Assembly (NCBI GenBank): GCA_030824495.1
Contig: JAVBXP010000040.1
Location: forward strand, 1-64,000
DNA from: a bacterium
Lineage (GTDB): Bacteria; Pseudomonadota; Alphaproteobacteria; Caulobacterales; Caulobacteraceae
Direction of reading: 5' to 3'
Length of the DNA stretch: 64,000 nt
Positions 1 through 8,167 of the stretch are shown one piece after another. The notes beneath the pieces are model-generated. The model was given only the letters and a program-made list of their open reading frames with translations, did no database searches and was not told the origin of the DNA. Numbering within the stretch: position 1 is the stretch's first letter; each line of letters opens with the position of its first letter. A program made the translations under genes and the position numbers.

Positions 1-402
1 GACTTGCCGACGATCCCGCCTCTGCCGGTTCCGCCGGTTGAAAAGCGGATCGAGACACCGGAACCGCCGAGGGCTGCCCCTCCGGCTCCTCCGCGTCCGT
101 CGGTCATCACGAACCCCGATTGGGCTCGTCGACCCTCTGGCGAGGACATTGCGCGGTACTATCCTGACCGTGCGATGCGGATGAACATCGAAGGCAGGGC
201 GACGCTGAGCTGTCAGGTGACGGCGAAGGGAAGCCTCGAAAGCTGCGAAGTGGTTTCTGAGGAACCCGCTGACCAAGACTTCGGTTCTGCGGCGATCCGG
301 TTGAGCAAGCTCTTCCGTATGCGTCCGAAGACCCAGGACGGCGCGCCCGTTGAAGGCGGCACTGTGCGGATCCCGATCCGCTTCGTGCTTCCGAAGGGCT
401 AA
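1..402 (+). CDS. TonB C-terminal domain protein, 5' end outside window
   Basis: The frame is open from the first base, so the start and any membrane anchor lie upstream of the window. The visible 133 residues start with a proline-rich stretch (about residues 1-35) of the kind that crosses the periplasm. A TonB-type C-terminal domain follows: DWARRPS, YYPDRAMR, GRATLSCQV and a closing strand RIPIRF. TonB proteins pass proton-motive energy from the inner membrane to outer-membrane receptors. The domain closely resembles the end of the TonB gene at 43730-44413, so the two look like paralogues. No receptor gene is next to it, so its partner is unknown. A hairpin terminator follows directly. Confidence 0.8.
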   Translation, partial: DLPTIPPLPVPPVEKRIETPEPPRAAPPAPPRPSVITNPDWARRPSGEDIARYYPDRAMRMNIEGRATLSCQVTAKGSLESCEVVSEEPADQDFGSAAIRLSKLFRMRPKTQDGAPVEGGTVRIPIRFVLPKG

Positions 403-436
403 CGGCTTCCAAGCCGATAGCGTCGACCCAAGAATG

Positions 437-468
437 AGCCCCGAAGGCGCGAGCTTTCGGGGCTTTTT
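437..468 (+). terminator. Rho-independent terminator after the TonB-like gene
   Basis: The arms AGCCCCGAA (437-445) and TTCGGGGCT (456-464) pair perfectly. The pairing continues inward through GGC/GCT to a GCGA tetraloop, and a run of five T follows (464-468). It lies 35 bases after the stop codon of the TonB-like gene and separates it from the tRNA gene. Confidence 0.85.
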
Positions 469-563
469 CGTGCCCGCTGATAATTCTTGCAAAGATCACT
501 TGGTCGCACGCAGCAACGCTTGATTGGTCGGCCCGGCGCGACTAGAAGGACGCCTCGCGATGA

Positions 564-640
564 GCCGCCTTAGCTCAGCTGGTTAGAGCGCTAGATTGTG
601 GATCTAGAGGTCCTCGGTTCGAACCCGAGAGGTGGTACCA
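564..640 (+). tRNA. tRNA-His (anticodon GTG), CCA encoded
   Basis: A complete cloverleaf can be drawn. The acceptor stem pairs GCCGCCT (564-570) with AGGTGGT (630-636), with G-T wobbles at the first and fourth pairs. The D arm contains AGCTCAGCTGGTTAGAGC. The anticodon stem CTAGA/TCTAG encloses the loop TTGTGGA, giving anticodon GTG (His). The T arm is CTCGG-TTCGAAC-CCGAG. The discriminator base is A (637) and CCA (638-640) is encoded. The base before the 5' end is A563, so the nearly universal G-1 of tRNA-His is not encoded, and position 73 is A rather than C. This atypical form is known from one alphaproteobacterial clade. Confidence 0.95.
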
Positions 641-647
641 TCGCGAA

Positions 648-667
648 GAGCCCCGTTTCCGGGGCTC
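648..667 (+). terminator. Hairpin terminator between tRNA-His and putA
   Basis: The arms GAGCCCCG (648-655) and CGGGGCTC (660-667) pair perfectly around a TTTC loop, and a T-rich tract (ATTTCTTCTT) follows on the plus strand. The hairpin lies 8 bases after the tRNA and 12 before the putA stop codon. It probably ends the tRNA transcript and may also act on the oncoming putA transcript. Confidence 0.75.
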
Positions 668-679
668 CTCGATTTCTTC

Positions 680-3600
680 TTACATCGTGAGATTCAGCAG
701 GGCCGGGTCGCCGCCCTGCGCGGTGATGTTGACGCTGACGGCGCGCTCGATCGCATAGCGCGACAGCGAGTTGGGTCCCCCGGCCTTTGGGCCGGTGCCT
801 GACAGGCCTTCGCCGCCGAAGGGTTGGACGCCGACCACGGCGCCGATGATCGAGCGGTTCACATAGACATTGCCGGCCGGAACCAGGTGGCGGACCTCCG
901 CGGCGAAGGCGTCGATGCGTGAGTGGACGCCGAGCGTCAGGCCATATCCCAGCGTGGCGAGTTGGCCCGCCACCTTCACTAGGTCCGCCGGATCGTAGCG
1001 GACGACGTGCAGAATGGGGCCGAAGACCTCGCGCTCCAGGAAGTTCGCCGTCGGGATCTCGGCGAGCAAGGGGGCGAAGAAGGTCCCGTCGATCGGGGTC
1101 TGCAGGCGGTGCAGAATCGTCGCCTCTTTCTCCAGCCGTACAGCGTGGGCGGCCAGGGCGTTGCGCGCCTCGTCATCGATCACTGGCCCGACATCGGTGG
1201 CCGGGTCAGCCGGGTCGCCAACCACCAAGGCGTCCATCGCGCCCTTCAGGCACTCGATCAGCATGTCGGCGGTGTCGTTCGGCAGGAAGAGGATCCTCAG
1301 GGCCGAGCAGCGCTGGCCCGCCGAGCCAAACGCCGACAAGATGACGTCATCGACGACCTGTTCTTTGAGGGCTGTCGTGTCCACAAACATGCCGTTCAAC
1401 CCGCCGGTCTCGGCGATGAAGGGGATGATCGGGCCGGGGCGGGCGGCCAGGGTTTGGTTGATCCGCCGCGCGGTGTCCGTGCCGCCAGTGAATGCGACGC
1501 CGTCGCAGTCGGGATGGGCGGTCAGGGCCGCGCCCACCGTCTCTCCCCGGCCGGGGGTGAGGGCGAGCAAGGCCGGCGGCAGGCCTGCTTCGTGGAAAAG
1601 CGCCACGGCCTCGGCGGCGATCAGCGGGGTCTGTTCGGCCGGCTTGGCCACCACCGCGTTGCCGGCGGCCAGGGCGGCGGTGATCTGTCCGGTGAAGATT
1701 GCCAGTGGGAAGTTCCAGGGGCTGATGCAGACGAAGACGCCGCGGCCGTGGAGTTCCAGGGTGTTTGTCTCGCCGACCGGACCCCTCAGGACTTCGGGGC
1801 CGGCGAACCGTGTCTGGGCCAGGTGCGCGTAGTATCGGCAGAAGTCGACCGCCTCGCGAACCTCTGCAATCCCATCGGCCAGCGTCTTGCCAGCCTCGCG
1901 CGAGCAGATGGCGACCAGCCGGTCCATATTCGCCTCGAGCGCAGCGCCCATCTTGCGAAGCACCTCAGCACGGCGATAGCCGCCGATGGCGTTCCAGGCG
2001 GGTTGCGCGGCGCGAGCGGCGGCGAAGGCTGCATCGATATCGGCGGTGGATGCTTCGGCGGCGTGCCCAACCACGACGCCATTGTCAGCGGGGCTGTGGA
2101 TCGCCTGGAGCTCGCCGCCCTTGCGAAGGGCTCCGCCAACCAGCGGGCCGGACGCCAGCGGCTGGAGAGCGCGGGTTGCGTGATGCAGCCGCGCCGCTTC
2201 GTCCGGGATCGAGAGATCGACCCCCAGCGAGTTCTTGCGTTCGGCGCCGTATAGGTCGACGGGCCGCGGAATCTTCGGGTGTGGCCCAGCCCCCGCCTTC
2301 TCGACGGCCGTGATGGGATCGACCACGACGTCCTCGGCCGGAACCCGCTCATCCAACAGCGCATGGACAAACGAGGTGTTGGCGCCATTTTCCAGCAGGC
2401 GCCGCACCAGGTAGGGGAGCAGGTCCTCGTGACCGCCGACCGGGGCGTAGGTCCGCACCACCGCGTCCCCCCGCAGCTCGTCCGCGGCGCGGTAGAGCGC
2501 TTCCCCCATCCCGTGCAGACGCTGAAACTCAACCCGTACTCCGGCTTGGCTCGCCATGGCGTGGACGGCGGCCAGGGTGTGGGCGTTGTGGGTGGCGAAC
2601 TGGGCGTAGATGTTCGGGCTGGCGGCGATCAGTTCGCGCGCGCAGACCAGATAGGAGAGGTCGGTGGCCGCCTTGGTGGTGAAGACCGGATAGTCGGGGC
2701 GGCCGTTCACCTGAGCGCGCTTGATTTCCGAATCCCAATAGGCGCCCTTCACCAGCCGCACCATCAGGCGCCGGCCGCTGTCCTTGGCGATCTCGGCGAT
2801 GCGGGCGACCGCGAGAGGGCCGCGCTTCTGATAGGCCTGGACCGCGAGGCCAAGGCCCCTCCAGGCGCCGAGTTCAGGCTCGCGCGCCAGGCGGTCGAGC
2901 AGCTTGAGCGACAGGGTGAGCCGGTCGGCTTCCTCGGCGTCGATCGTGAAGTTGATGTCGTGCCGCGCCGCGATCAGCGCCAGGCGCTTCATGCGCGGAT
3001 AGAGCTCGGTCCAGACGCGCGCTTCGTGGGTGGCTTCGTAGCGAGGGCAGAGCGCCGAGAGTTTGACGGAAACGCCGTGGCCTGCTTCCGGACCTGCGCC
3101 CTTGGAGCCCTTTCCAACCGCCTCGAGCGCGTCGGCGTAGGAGCGCTCATAGCGGGCCGCGTCGGCCGCTGTACGGGCGCCTTCGCCCAGCATGTCGAAC
3201 GAGCAGACCTGCCCTTCCTTGGCGGCTCGCTTCAGCGCGCTTTCGATGGTGCGGCCAAGAACGAATTGCTCGCCCATGATGCCGATCGCCTGGGCCACCG
3301 CCTTGCGCACGACCGGCTCGCCGATACGTTCGACAAGGCCGCGCAGAAAGCCTGGCGGGTCGGTGCGGGCTTGGTCGTCCACCTCCACCAGCTTGCCGGT
3401 CAGCATCAGGCCCCACGTCGAGGCGTTGACGAACAGGCTGTCGGATTGGCCAAGGTGGCTGGCCCAGTCGGCGCCGCCGATCTTCTCGGCGATCAGTCGG
3501 TCGCGGGTGTCCTGGTCGGGCGTGCGCAACAGCGCTTCGGCCAAGCACATCAGGGCCAAGCCCTCGCGCGTGCTCAGGCTGAACTCCTGCAGGAAGCTCT

Positions 3601-3778
3601 CGACGACGCCTTGCCGCTTGGCCGATCTGCGCGCGGCCCGCACCAGGTCGACGGCTTGCGCCCGGACAGCGGCCCGCTGTTCGGGCGACAGGGGCCGCGC
3701 GGCCAGCAGGGCGGTGACCGCTTCAGTCTCGTCACGATATTTGGCGGATAGGTCGTCCAGAGCGGTCCAGGAAGTCAT
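680..3778 (-). CDS. putA: Bifunctional proline dehydrogenase / L-glutamate gamma-semialdehyde dehydrogenase PutA
   Basis: PutA oxidises proline to glutamate in two steps: an FAD-dependent dehydrogenase, then an NAD-dependent aldehyde dehydrogenase. The protein has 1032 residues. The N-terminal half carries the proline dehydrogenase barrel, ending in the typical segment YLVRRLLENGANTSFV. The second half is an ALDH domain with PFIAETGG (general-base Glu) and GSAGQRCSALR, in which C824 is the catalytic cysteine. The length fits the short PutA type without the ribbon-helix-helix DNA-binding domain of E. coli PutA, so a separate regulator is expected. The divergent Lrp-type gene at 3890 fits that role. 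The start is the ATG at 3778, 111 bases from that regulator. Confidence 0.96.
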   Translation of the reverse strand: MTSWTALDDLSAKYRDETEAVTALLAARPLSPEQRAAVRAQAVDLVRAARRSAKRQGVVESFLQEFSLSTREGLALMCLAEALLRTPDQDTRDRLIAEKIGGADWASHLGQSDSLFVNASTWGLMLTGKLVEVDDQARTDPPGFLRGLVERIGEPVVRKAVAQAIGIMGEQFVLGRTIESALKRAAKEGQVCSFDMLGEGARTAADAARYERSYADALEAVGKGSKGAGPEAGHGVSVKLSALCPRYEATHEARVWTELYPRMKRLALIAARHDINFTIDAEEADRLTLSLKLLDRLAREPELGAWRGLGLAVQAYQKRGPLAVARIAEIAKDSGRRLMVRLVKGAYWDSEIKRAQVNGRPDYPVFTTKAATDLSYLVCARELIAASPNIYAQFATHNAHTLAAVHAMASQAGVRVEFQRLHGMGEALYRAADELRGDAVVRTYAPVGGHEDLLPYLVRRLLENGANTSFVHALLDERVPAEDVVVDPITAVEKAGAGPHPKIPRPVDLYGAERKNSLGVDLSIPDEAARLHHATRALQPLASGPLVGGALRKGGELQAIHSPADNGVVVGHAAEASTADIDAAFAAARAAQPAWNAIGGYRRAEVLRKMGAALEANMDRLVAICSREAGKTLADGIAEVREAVDFCRYYAHLAQTRFAGPEVLRGPVGETNTLELHGRGVFVCISPWNFPLAIFTGQITAALAAGNAVVAKPAEQTPLIAAEAVALFHEAGLPPALLALTPGRGETVGAALTAHPDCDGVAFTGGTDTARRINQTLAARPGPIIPFIAETGGLNGMFVDTTALKEQVVDDVILSAFGSAGQRCSALRILFLPNDTADMLIECLKGAMDALVVGDPADPATDVGPVIDDEARNALAAHAVRLEKEATILHRLQTPIDGTFFAPLLAEIPTANFLEREVFGPILHVVRYDPADLVKVAGQLATLGYGLTLGVHSRIDAFAAEVRHLVPAGNVYVNRSIIGAVVGVQPFGGEGLSGTGPKAGGPNSLSRYAIERAVSVNITAQGGDPALLNLTM

Positions 3779-3889
3779 GGCGGGCCTTGAAAGAATGGAA
3801 TTTCTATCGTCCGGCGTAGCTCTTATGATGGCGGATGTCCTGCGGACCTCGGTGCCCTTCGCCGCATCAAAACGAGAGAACCTGAGGCC

Positions 3890-4360
3890 ATGCCGGACAA
3901 TGTGCAGTTGGATGAGACCGATCGGCGCTTGCTGCGGGTGCTGCAGCGCGATGGCCGGATCAGCAACCTCGATCTGGCCCAGCAGTGCAATCTATCGGCG
4001 TCCGCCTGTTCGGATCGGGTTCGCCGTCTGCGCGAGCGCGGGGTGATCACCGGCTTTGCGGCCATACTGGATCCCAAGGCCATCGACCGAGCGCTCCTGA
4101 TCTTTGTCGAGGTTCAACTCGACCGCACGACGGGGGACACCTTCACCGAGTTCGCCCACGCCGCGCAGCGTACGCCGGAAATCCTCGAATGCCACATGGT
4201 GGCGGGCGGCTTCGACTATCTGATCAAGGCGCGGGTGAGCGACATGGAAGCCTATCGCCGCTTCCTGGGCGAGGTGCTGGTGGCGATGCCGGGGGTGCGC
4301 GAGACGCGGACCTATGCGGTGCTGGAAGAGGTGAAGTCCGTCACCGAACTGCCGATCTGA
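3890..4360 (+). CDS. Lrp/AsnC-family regulator, PutR-like
   Basis: This 156-residue protein has the usual Lrp/AsnC layout. An N-terminal helix-turn-helix (about residues 8-55, RLLRVLQRDGRISNLDLAQQ) is followed by a C-terminal ligand-sensing RAM domain (about 70-150, with GGFDYLIKARVSDMEAYRRF). In many alphaproteobacteria such a regulator sits divergent to a short putA and activates it with proline as effector. The arrangement here is the same, so control of putA is the likely job. That is inferred from position. The stop codon abuts that of the convergent 2-hydroxyacid dehydrogenase gene with no gap. Confidence 0.9.
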   Translation: MPDNVQLDETDRRLLRVLQRDGRISNLDLAQQCNLSASACSDRVRRLRERGVITGFAAILDPKAIDRALLIFVEVQLDRTTGDTFTEFAHAAQRTPEILECHMVAGGFDYLIKARVSDMEAYRRFLGEVLVAMPGVRETRTYAVLEEVKSVTELPI

Positions 4361-5248
4361 TCAATAGCCGGTGTCGCGGGAGACCAGGCCCTCGATCGGC
4401 TCGCCAGCTCGGAACCGGGCTATGTTCGCCGCGATGCGTTGGGAGGCGCTGGCGGGATCGGTGATGGCGGCGACGTGGGGCAGAACGGTGACGGCCGGGT
4501 GGCGCCAGAAGGGGTGGCCGGCAGGCAGGGGCTCGGTCTCGAACACGTCCAGCACCGCGTGCGATATCTGGCCCTCGTCCAACGCCGCGATCAGGTCGGC
4601 CTCGATCAGGTGGCCGCCGCGCCCGACATTGATGATCGCGGCGCCCCGCTTCATGCGCACGAAGGTCTCCCGGCCAAGAACGCCGCCGGTCAGGGGCGTC
4701 AGGGGCAACAGGTTGACGACGATGTCGCTCGCCGCGAGCAGGGACTCCAGATCGCCATGGCTGCGGCTCCATGCGCTGACCGGAAAGCCAAGCTTTTCCA
4801 GCATAGCGGCGCTCGCCCGCGCCATTTCGCCAAAGCCCAACAGGCCGACCTGACGCTGCTGGGCCGGGATCTGCGGCAACTGTCGCCACAGGTCCTGCGC
4901 TTGCTGGGCGCGATAGGCAGGGGCCTGGCGATGCAGAGCCAGCACGTGGGCGGCGACGGCCTCGGCCATCTGACCGGCGAGGCTTGGGTCGATCAGGCGC
5001 GCGAGGGGAATTTCTCGCGGAAGCAGCGGGTCGTTCAGCAGGCCATCGACCCCGGCCCAGGCGCTTTGGATGAAGCCGAGTTTGGGGAGCTTGGCCAACT
5101 CGCCGGGCGCAGGCGCGGCCACCACGGCGATCTCCGCACCTGTCGCCAGGCCCACCATGATGTCGTCTTCCGGCAGCGCTGCGCTTAGGGCCGCAAGCCA
5201 TGCTTGAGCAGCTTCAGCGGGCAGGCGGGTGAGGAAGGCGATGGGCAT
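4361..5248 (-). CDS. 2-hydroxyacid dehydrogenase, GhrA-like (glyoxylate/hydroxypyruvate reductase A)
   Basis: The 295-residue protein belongs to the D-isomer 2-hydroxyacid dehydrogenases, which reduce 2-oxoacids such as glyoxylate or hydroxypyruvate with NAD(P)H. It has a Rossmann motif (LLGFGEMARA), the substrate-binding Arg in NVGRGGHL, the Glu in DVFETEP and the catalytic His in LPHVAAIT. The start chosen is the ATG at 5248, giving MPIAFLTRLP. The open frame continues upstream to 5758, but that extension overlaps the neighbouring hydrolase gene and has no family similarity. The true substrate cannot be read from the sequence. Confidence 0.88.
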   Translation of the reverse strand: MPIAFLTRLPAEAAQAWLAALSAALPEDDIMVGLATGAEIAVVAAPAPGELAKLPKLGFIQSAWAGVDGLLNDPLLPREIPLARLIDPSLAGQMAEAVAAHVLALHRQAPAYRAQQAQDLWRQLPQIPAQQRQVGLLGFGEMARASAAMLEKLGFPVSAWSRSHGDLESLLAASDIVVNLLPLTPLTGGVLGRETFVRMKRGAAIINVGRGGHLIEADLIAALDEGQISHAVLDVFETEPLPAGHPFWRHPAVTVLPHVAAITDPASASQRIAANIARFRAGEPIEGLVSRDTGY

Positions 5249-5311
5249 GACGATCAGATAGCATTCAAGGCGGCGCTTGCGCGCGCCCGCTTTTCGGCGT
5301 GACCTCGTGGC

Positions 5312-6553
5312 ATGAAACTCAATTCCGAAGATACCGCGATCCTCGATCGGCTGGCCGGAGAAGAGGCCGAGATCGTTGGCCGCGCCGTCGATTGGTGCGC
5401 CATTCCGTCCGGCAGCCGCAACTTGGCCGGACTCGAATCCCAGCGCGCGGTGCTGGAGCACGTGCTGCGCGATTTGCCTGGTCAGGTGGACAGCATCGCC
5501 TTGGCCGACAGCCATGATGTGGCCGCCGATGGCGAGCTGAAGCCTCAACACCACACGCCGGCCCTGCGCCTGACTGTGCGGCCGGAGGCTGCGGTGCAGG
5601 TCATCCTCACCGGGCACTACGACACGGTCTATCCGGAGGGGAGCAGCTTCACCCGGGTGGTCCCGCGCGCCGACGGGGCCCTGAACGGCCCCGGCATCGC
5701 TGACATGAAGGGCGGCATCAGTGTCATGCTGGCGGCCCTGCGTGCAATGGAGGCGCATCCGGCCAAGGCCAATATCGGCTACCGGGTTCTGCTCTCGCCC
5801 GACGAGGAGATCGGCTCACTGGCCTCTGGTCCGCTGCTGGCGGAGCTTGCAGGGCAGGGGCATGTCGGCCTGACCTATGAGCCGGCCATGGCCGGCGGCG
5901 CGCTGGCCGCTGAGCGCAAGGGTTCGGGCAATTTCCACGTCGTCGTGAGGGGGCGGGCGGCCCATGCTGGACGCGAATTCGCCAAGGGCCGCAACGCCAT
6001 CGCCGCCGCCGCCGACCTGGCCGTGCGGCTGGTCGCGGCCAACGGGCGCCGCGAAGGGGTGACCCTGAACGTCGCGCGGATCGATGGCGGCGGGCCGCTG
6101 AACGTCGTGCCCGACCGCGCCGTGCTGCGGTTCAATATCAGGCTGCCTGACGCGGCGGCGGCCGACTGGGCGCTGGCCTTCGTCCAACAGGCGGTGGCGG
6201 CCACGGCGGCCGAGGGGATCGAGGCGCATCTGCATGGAGGCTTCACTCGTCCCGCCAAGCCGTTCAATGTGGCGCAGCAGACGCTGTTCGGGGCGGTGAA
6301 GGAGGCCGGCGCCTTGCTCGGCCAGGAGATCACCTGGGCCTCTTCGGGCGGGGTTTGTGAGGGCAACAACCTGTTCGCAGCCGGCCTTCCCAACGTCGAC
6401 ACGCTGGGGGTCCGCGGCGGCGACATCCATAGCGAGGCCGAGCACGCCTGGCCCGAGAGCTTCGTGGAGCGCGCTCAACTCTCGGCGTTGATCCTGGCAA
6501 AACTCGCCACCGGCGAGATCCCGGCCGCCAAGATCAAGGACGCGATGGGATAG
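5312..6553 (+). CDS. M20-family metallohydrolase (carboxypeptidase G2-like)
   Basis: This 413-residue zinc hydrolase of the M20 peptidase/deacylase family has the metal-binding segments TGHYDTVYPE, NGPGIADMKGGI and SPDEEIGS, with a late His in GGDIHSEAEH. An inserted dimerisation domain lies at about residues 190-300. Such enzymes remove glutamate or acyl groups from small amides. It sits just before the regulator and operon for arginine succinylation. No AstE-type succinylglutamate desuccinylase is seen in the window, so it might perform that final step; this is inference. It is also convergent with the Lrp gene (stop at 6558), only 4 bases away. Confidence 0.88.
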   Translation: MKLNSEDTAILDRLAGEEAEIVGRAVDWCAIPSGSRNLAGLESQRAVLEHVLRDLPGQVDSIALADSHDVAADGELKPQHHTPALRLTVRPEAAVQVILTGHYDTVYPEGSSFTRVVPRADGALNGPGIADMKGGISVMLAALRAMEAHPAKANIGYRVLLSPDEEIGSLASGPLLAELAGQGHVGLTYEPAMAGGALAAERKGSGNFHVVVRGRAAHAGREFAKGRNAIAAAADLAVRLVAANGRREGVTLNVARIDGGGPLNVVPDRAVLRFNIRLPDAAAADWALAFVQQAVAATAAEGIEAHLHGGFTRPAKPFNVAQQTLFGAVKEAGALLGQEITWASSGGVCEGNNLFAAGLPNVDTLGVRGGDIHSEAEHAWPESFVERAQLSALILAKLATGEIPAAKIKDAMG

Positions 6554-6557
6554 ACGC

Positions 6558-7058
6558 TCAGCGGCCGGGCGTAACCGGAGCGCCCCGGTAAGGCTTGGCG
6601 TCCTTCATCAGGATGTGGGAGGCGATCTTGTCGACCCCCAGACCTTCTTGCAGCAAGCGGTCGGCCAGTTCGCCCCAGGCGCGGACGTCGGGCGTCACCA
6701 CCTTTATCAGATAGTCGAAAGGGCCCGACACCTGCGCGGCCTCGACGACCTCGGGAATGTCCAGCAACACCGCCTCGAAAGCCGCAAGGTCTGCGGGGCG
6801 ATGGCTCTTCAGCGTCACTTCGCCGTAGATCGTGACAGTTGGCCGGATGCGCTCGATATCGAGCCGAGCATGGTAGCCCAGGATCAGGCCATCGGCCTCC
6901 AGGCGTCGTACGCGCGCCAGGCAAGCGCTGGGTGACAGGGCGACCTTCTCAGCCAGGGCTTGGTTCGTGATCCGTCCATCGGCCTGCAGAATCGCCAGGA
7001 TTCTCAGGTCTAAACGGTCGAGCGCAGAATATCCGTCCAACGCCGTACCTCGCCGCAT
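6558..7058 (-). CDS. Lrp/AsnC-family regulator divergent from astA
   Basis: The 166-residue protein has the family's two domains: an HTH at about residues 14-60 (LRILAILQADGRITNQALAE) and a RAM domain with GPFDYLIKVVTPDVRAW. The ATG at 7058 is used; family members usually begin near residue 10 of this reading, so a later start is possible. It is transcribed away from astA, with 95 bases between the start codons. By position it is the candidate regulator of the arginine succinyltransferase operon, probably responding to an amino acid. Confidence 0.88.
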   Translation of the reverse strand: MRRGTALDGYSALDRLDLRILAILQADGRITNQALAEKVALSPSACLARVRRLEADGLILGYHARLDIERIRPTVTIYGEVTLKSHRPADLAAFEAVLLDIPEVVEAAQVSGPFDYLIKVVTPDVRAWGELADRLLQEGLGVDKIASHILMKDAKPYRGAPVTPGR

Positions 7059-7116
7059 CTTCTGCGGTGAAGAGCGCCATCTTCCGCCGCCTGTTTGGTG
7101 AAATCCCTATCACACT

Positions 7117-7131
7117 AAGCCTCCAAGGCTT
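7117..7131. promoter_or_regulatory. Inverted repeat in the lrp-astA intergenic region
   Basis: AAGCCT and AGGCTT form a perfect 6-bp inverted repeat with a 3-base spacer (CCA). It lies 22 bases before the astA start and between two divergent genes, so it may be an operator for the adjacent Lrp-type regulator. The assignment rests only on symmetry and position. Confidence 0.4.
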
Positions 7132-7153
7132 CGATCATTCTGCGGAGGATGTC

Positions 7154-8167
7154 ATGATCGCCATCGGCGTCGTCGTCCGACCGGCTGGATTTCAAGATCT
7201 GGAGGCATTGCACGCCCTGGCGCTGACCGCCGGGCTGGGCATGACCAATCTGCCGCCTTGCCGTGAACGGCTGAGCGCCCTGTTGGCCGCCAGCGTTGCG
7301 GCCCTGGCCGGCGAGCGCAAGGCCGGCAGCCAGATCCTGCTTGTGATGGAGGCCGCCGGCGAGGTGGTCGGAACCGGCTGCATTTTCCCCAGTGTCGGCG
7401 GCGATTGGCCGTTCTACTCCTACCGGATCGGGCGGCTGCGCCAGACGTCGCAGGCGCTGGGCAAGGTGGTGGAGAACACCATACTGACGCCCGTGAACGA
7501 CTATGACGGGTCGGCTGAGGTCGGCGGCCTGTTCGTGCGCCCGGGCTTGCGCGGCGTCGCCGGCGGGCGGCTGATGGCGCGCAGTCGCTATCTGTTCATG
7601 GCGCAGCACCGCGACTGGTTCGGAGATCGCGTGGTGTCCGAACTGCGCGGCTATCAGGACATCGATGGCCGTTCCCCGTTCTGGGAGGCGGTCGGCCGCA
7701 AGTTCTACGGCCTGGAGTTCAAGGAGGCCGACCGGATCAGCGTCGGCGCGGGCAAGCAGGTCATCGCCGACCTCGGGCCGAAGTACCCGATCTATCTGAA
7801 CCTGCTGCCAACCGATGCCGCGCTCGCGGTGGGCCAGTTCCATCCAGACGGCGCTCGCGCCCACGCCCTCCTGACGCAAGAGGGGTTCAAGTTCGAGGGC
7901 TGCATCGACATCTTCGACGCCGGTCCGACGATGGTGGCCGACATCGACAGCCTGAAGGCCGTGCGGGGCAGCAGTGTCTCGACAGTGACCCAGATCGGCG
8001 CGTGCGACGAGAGCCCTGAGGTGCTGATCAGCGTGGGTGACGCCGAAGCGTTCCGCGCCACCCGGGGCTATGTCCAGGGGCGAGACGGCGACCTGCGCGT
8101 CAGTCCCGAGCTCGCCCAGACCTTGAACCTGCAGATCGGAGATCGCGTCCGTCATGTCGAATTCTGA
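7154..8167 (+). CDS. astA: Arginine N-succinyltransferase
   Basis: AstA transfers succinyl from succinyl-CoA to the alpha-amino group of arginine, the first step of the AST arginine degradation route. The 337-residue protein has the family's conserved blocks MTNLPPCRERL, EVGGLFVRPGLRG and ELRGYQDIDGRSPFWEAVGRKF. The frame is open from 7067, but the ATG at 7154 is preferred because GGAGG lies five bases before it and family members start with this IGVVVRPA-type strand. The gene overlaps astD by 14 bases, so the two are translated from one mRNA. Confidence 0.95.
   Translation: MIAIGVVVRPAGFQDLEALHALALTAGLGMTNLPPCRERLSALLAASVAALAGERKAGSQILLVMEAAGEVVGTGCIFPSVGGDWPFYSYRIGRLRQTSQALGKVVENTILTPVNDYDGSAEVGGLFVRPGLRGVAGGRLMARSRYLFMAQHRDWFGDRVVSELRGYQDIDGRSPFWEAVGRKFYGLEFKEADRISVGAGKQVIADLGPKYPIYLNLLPTDAALAVGQFHPDGARAHALLTQEGFKFEGCIDIFDAGPTMVADIDSLKAVRGSSVSTVTQIGACDESPEVLISVGDAEAFRATRGYVQGRDGDLRVSPELAQTLNLQIGDRVRHVEF

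Noticed and set aside
1007-3751. Long plus-strand open frames opposite putA (1007-2254 and 2279-3751)
   Set aside because: They are mirror frames of the strongly conserved putA coding strand in GC-rich DNA, have no recognisable domain and no ribosome site.
5249-5758. N-terminal extension of the 2-hydroxyacid dehydrogenase frame
   Set aside because: It overlaps the M20 hydrolase gene, has an arginine-rich shadow composition and no family similarity.
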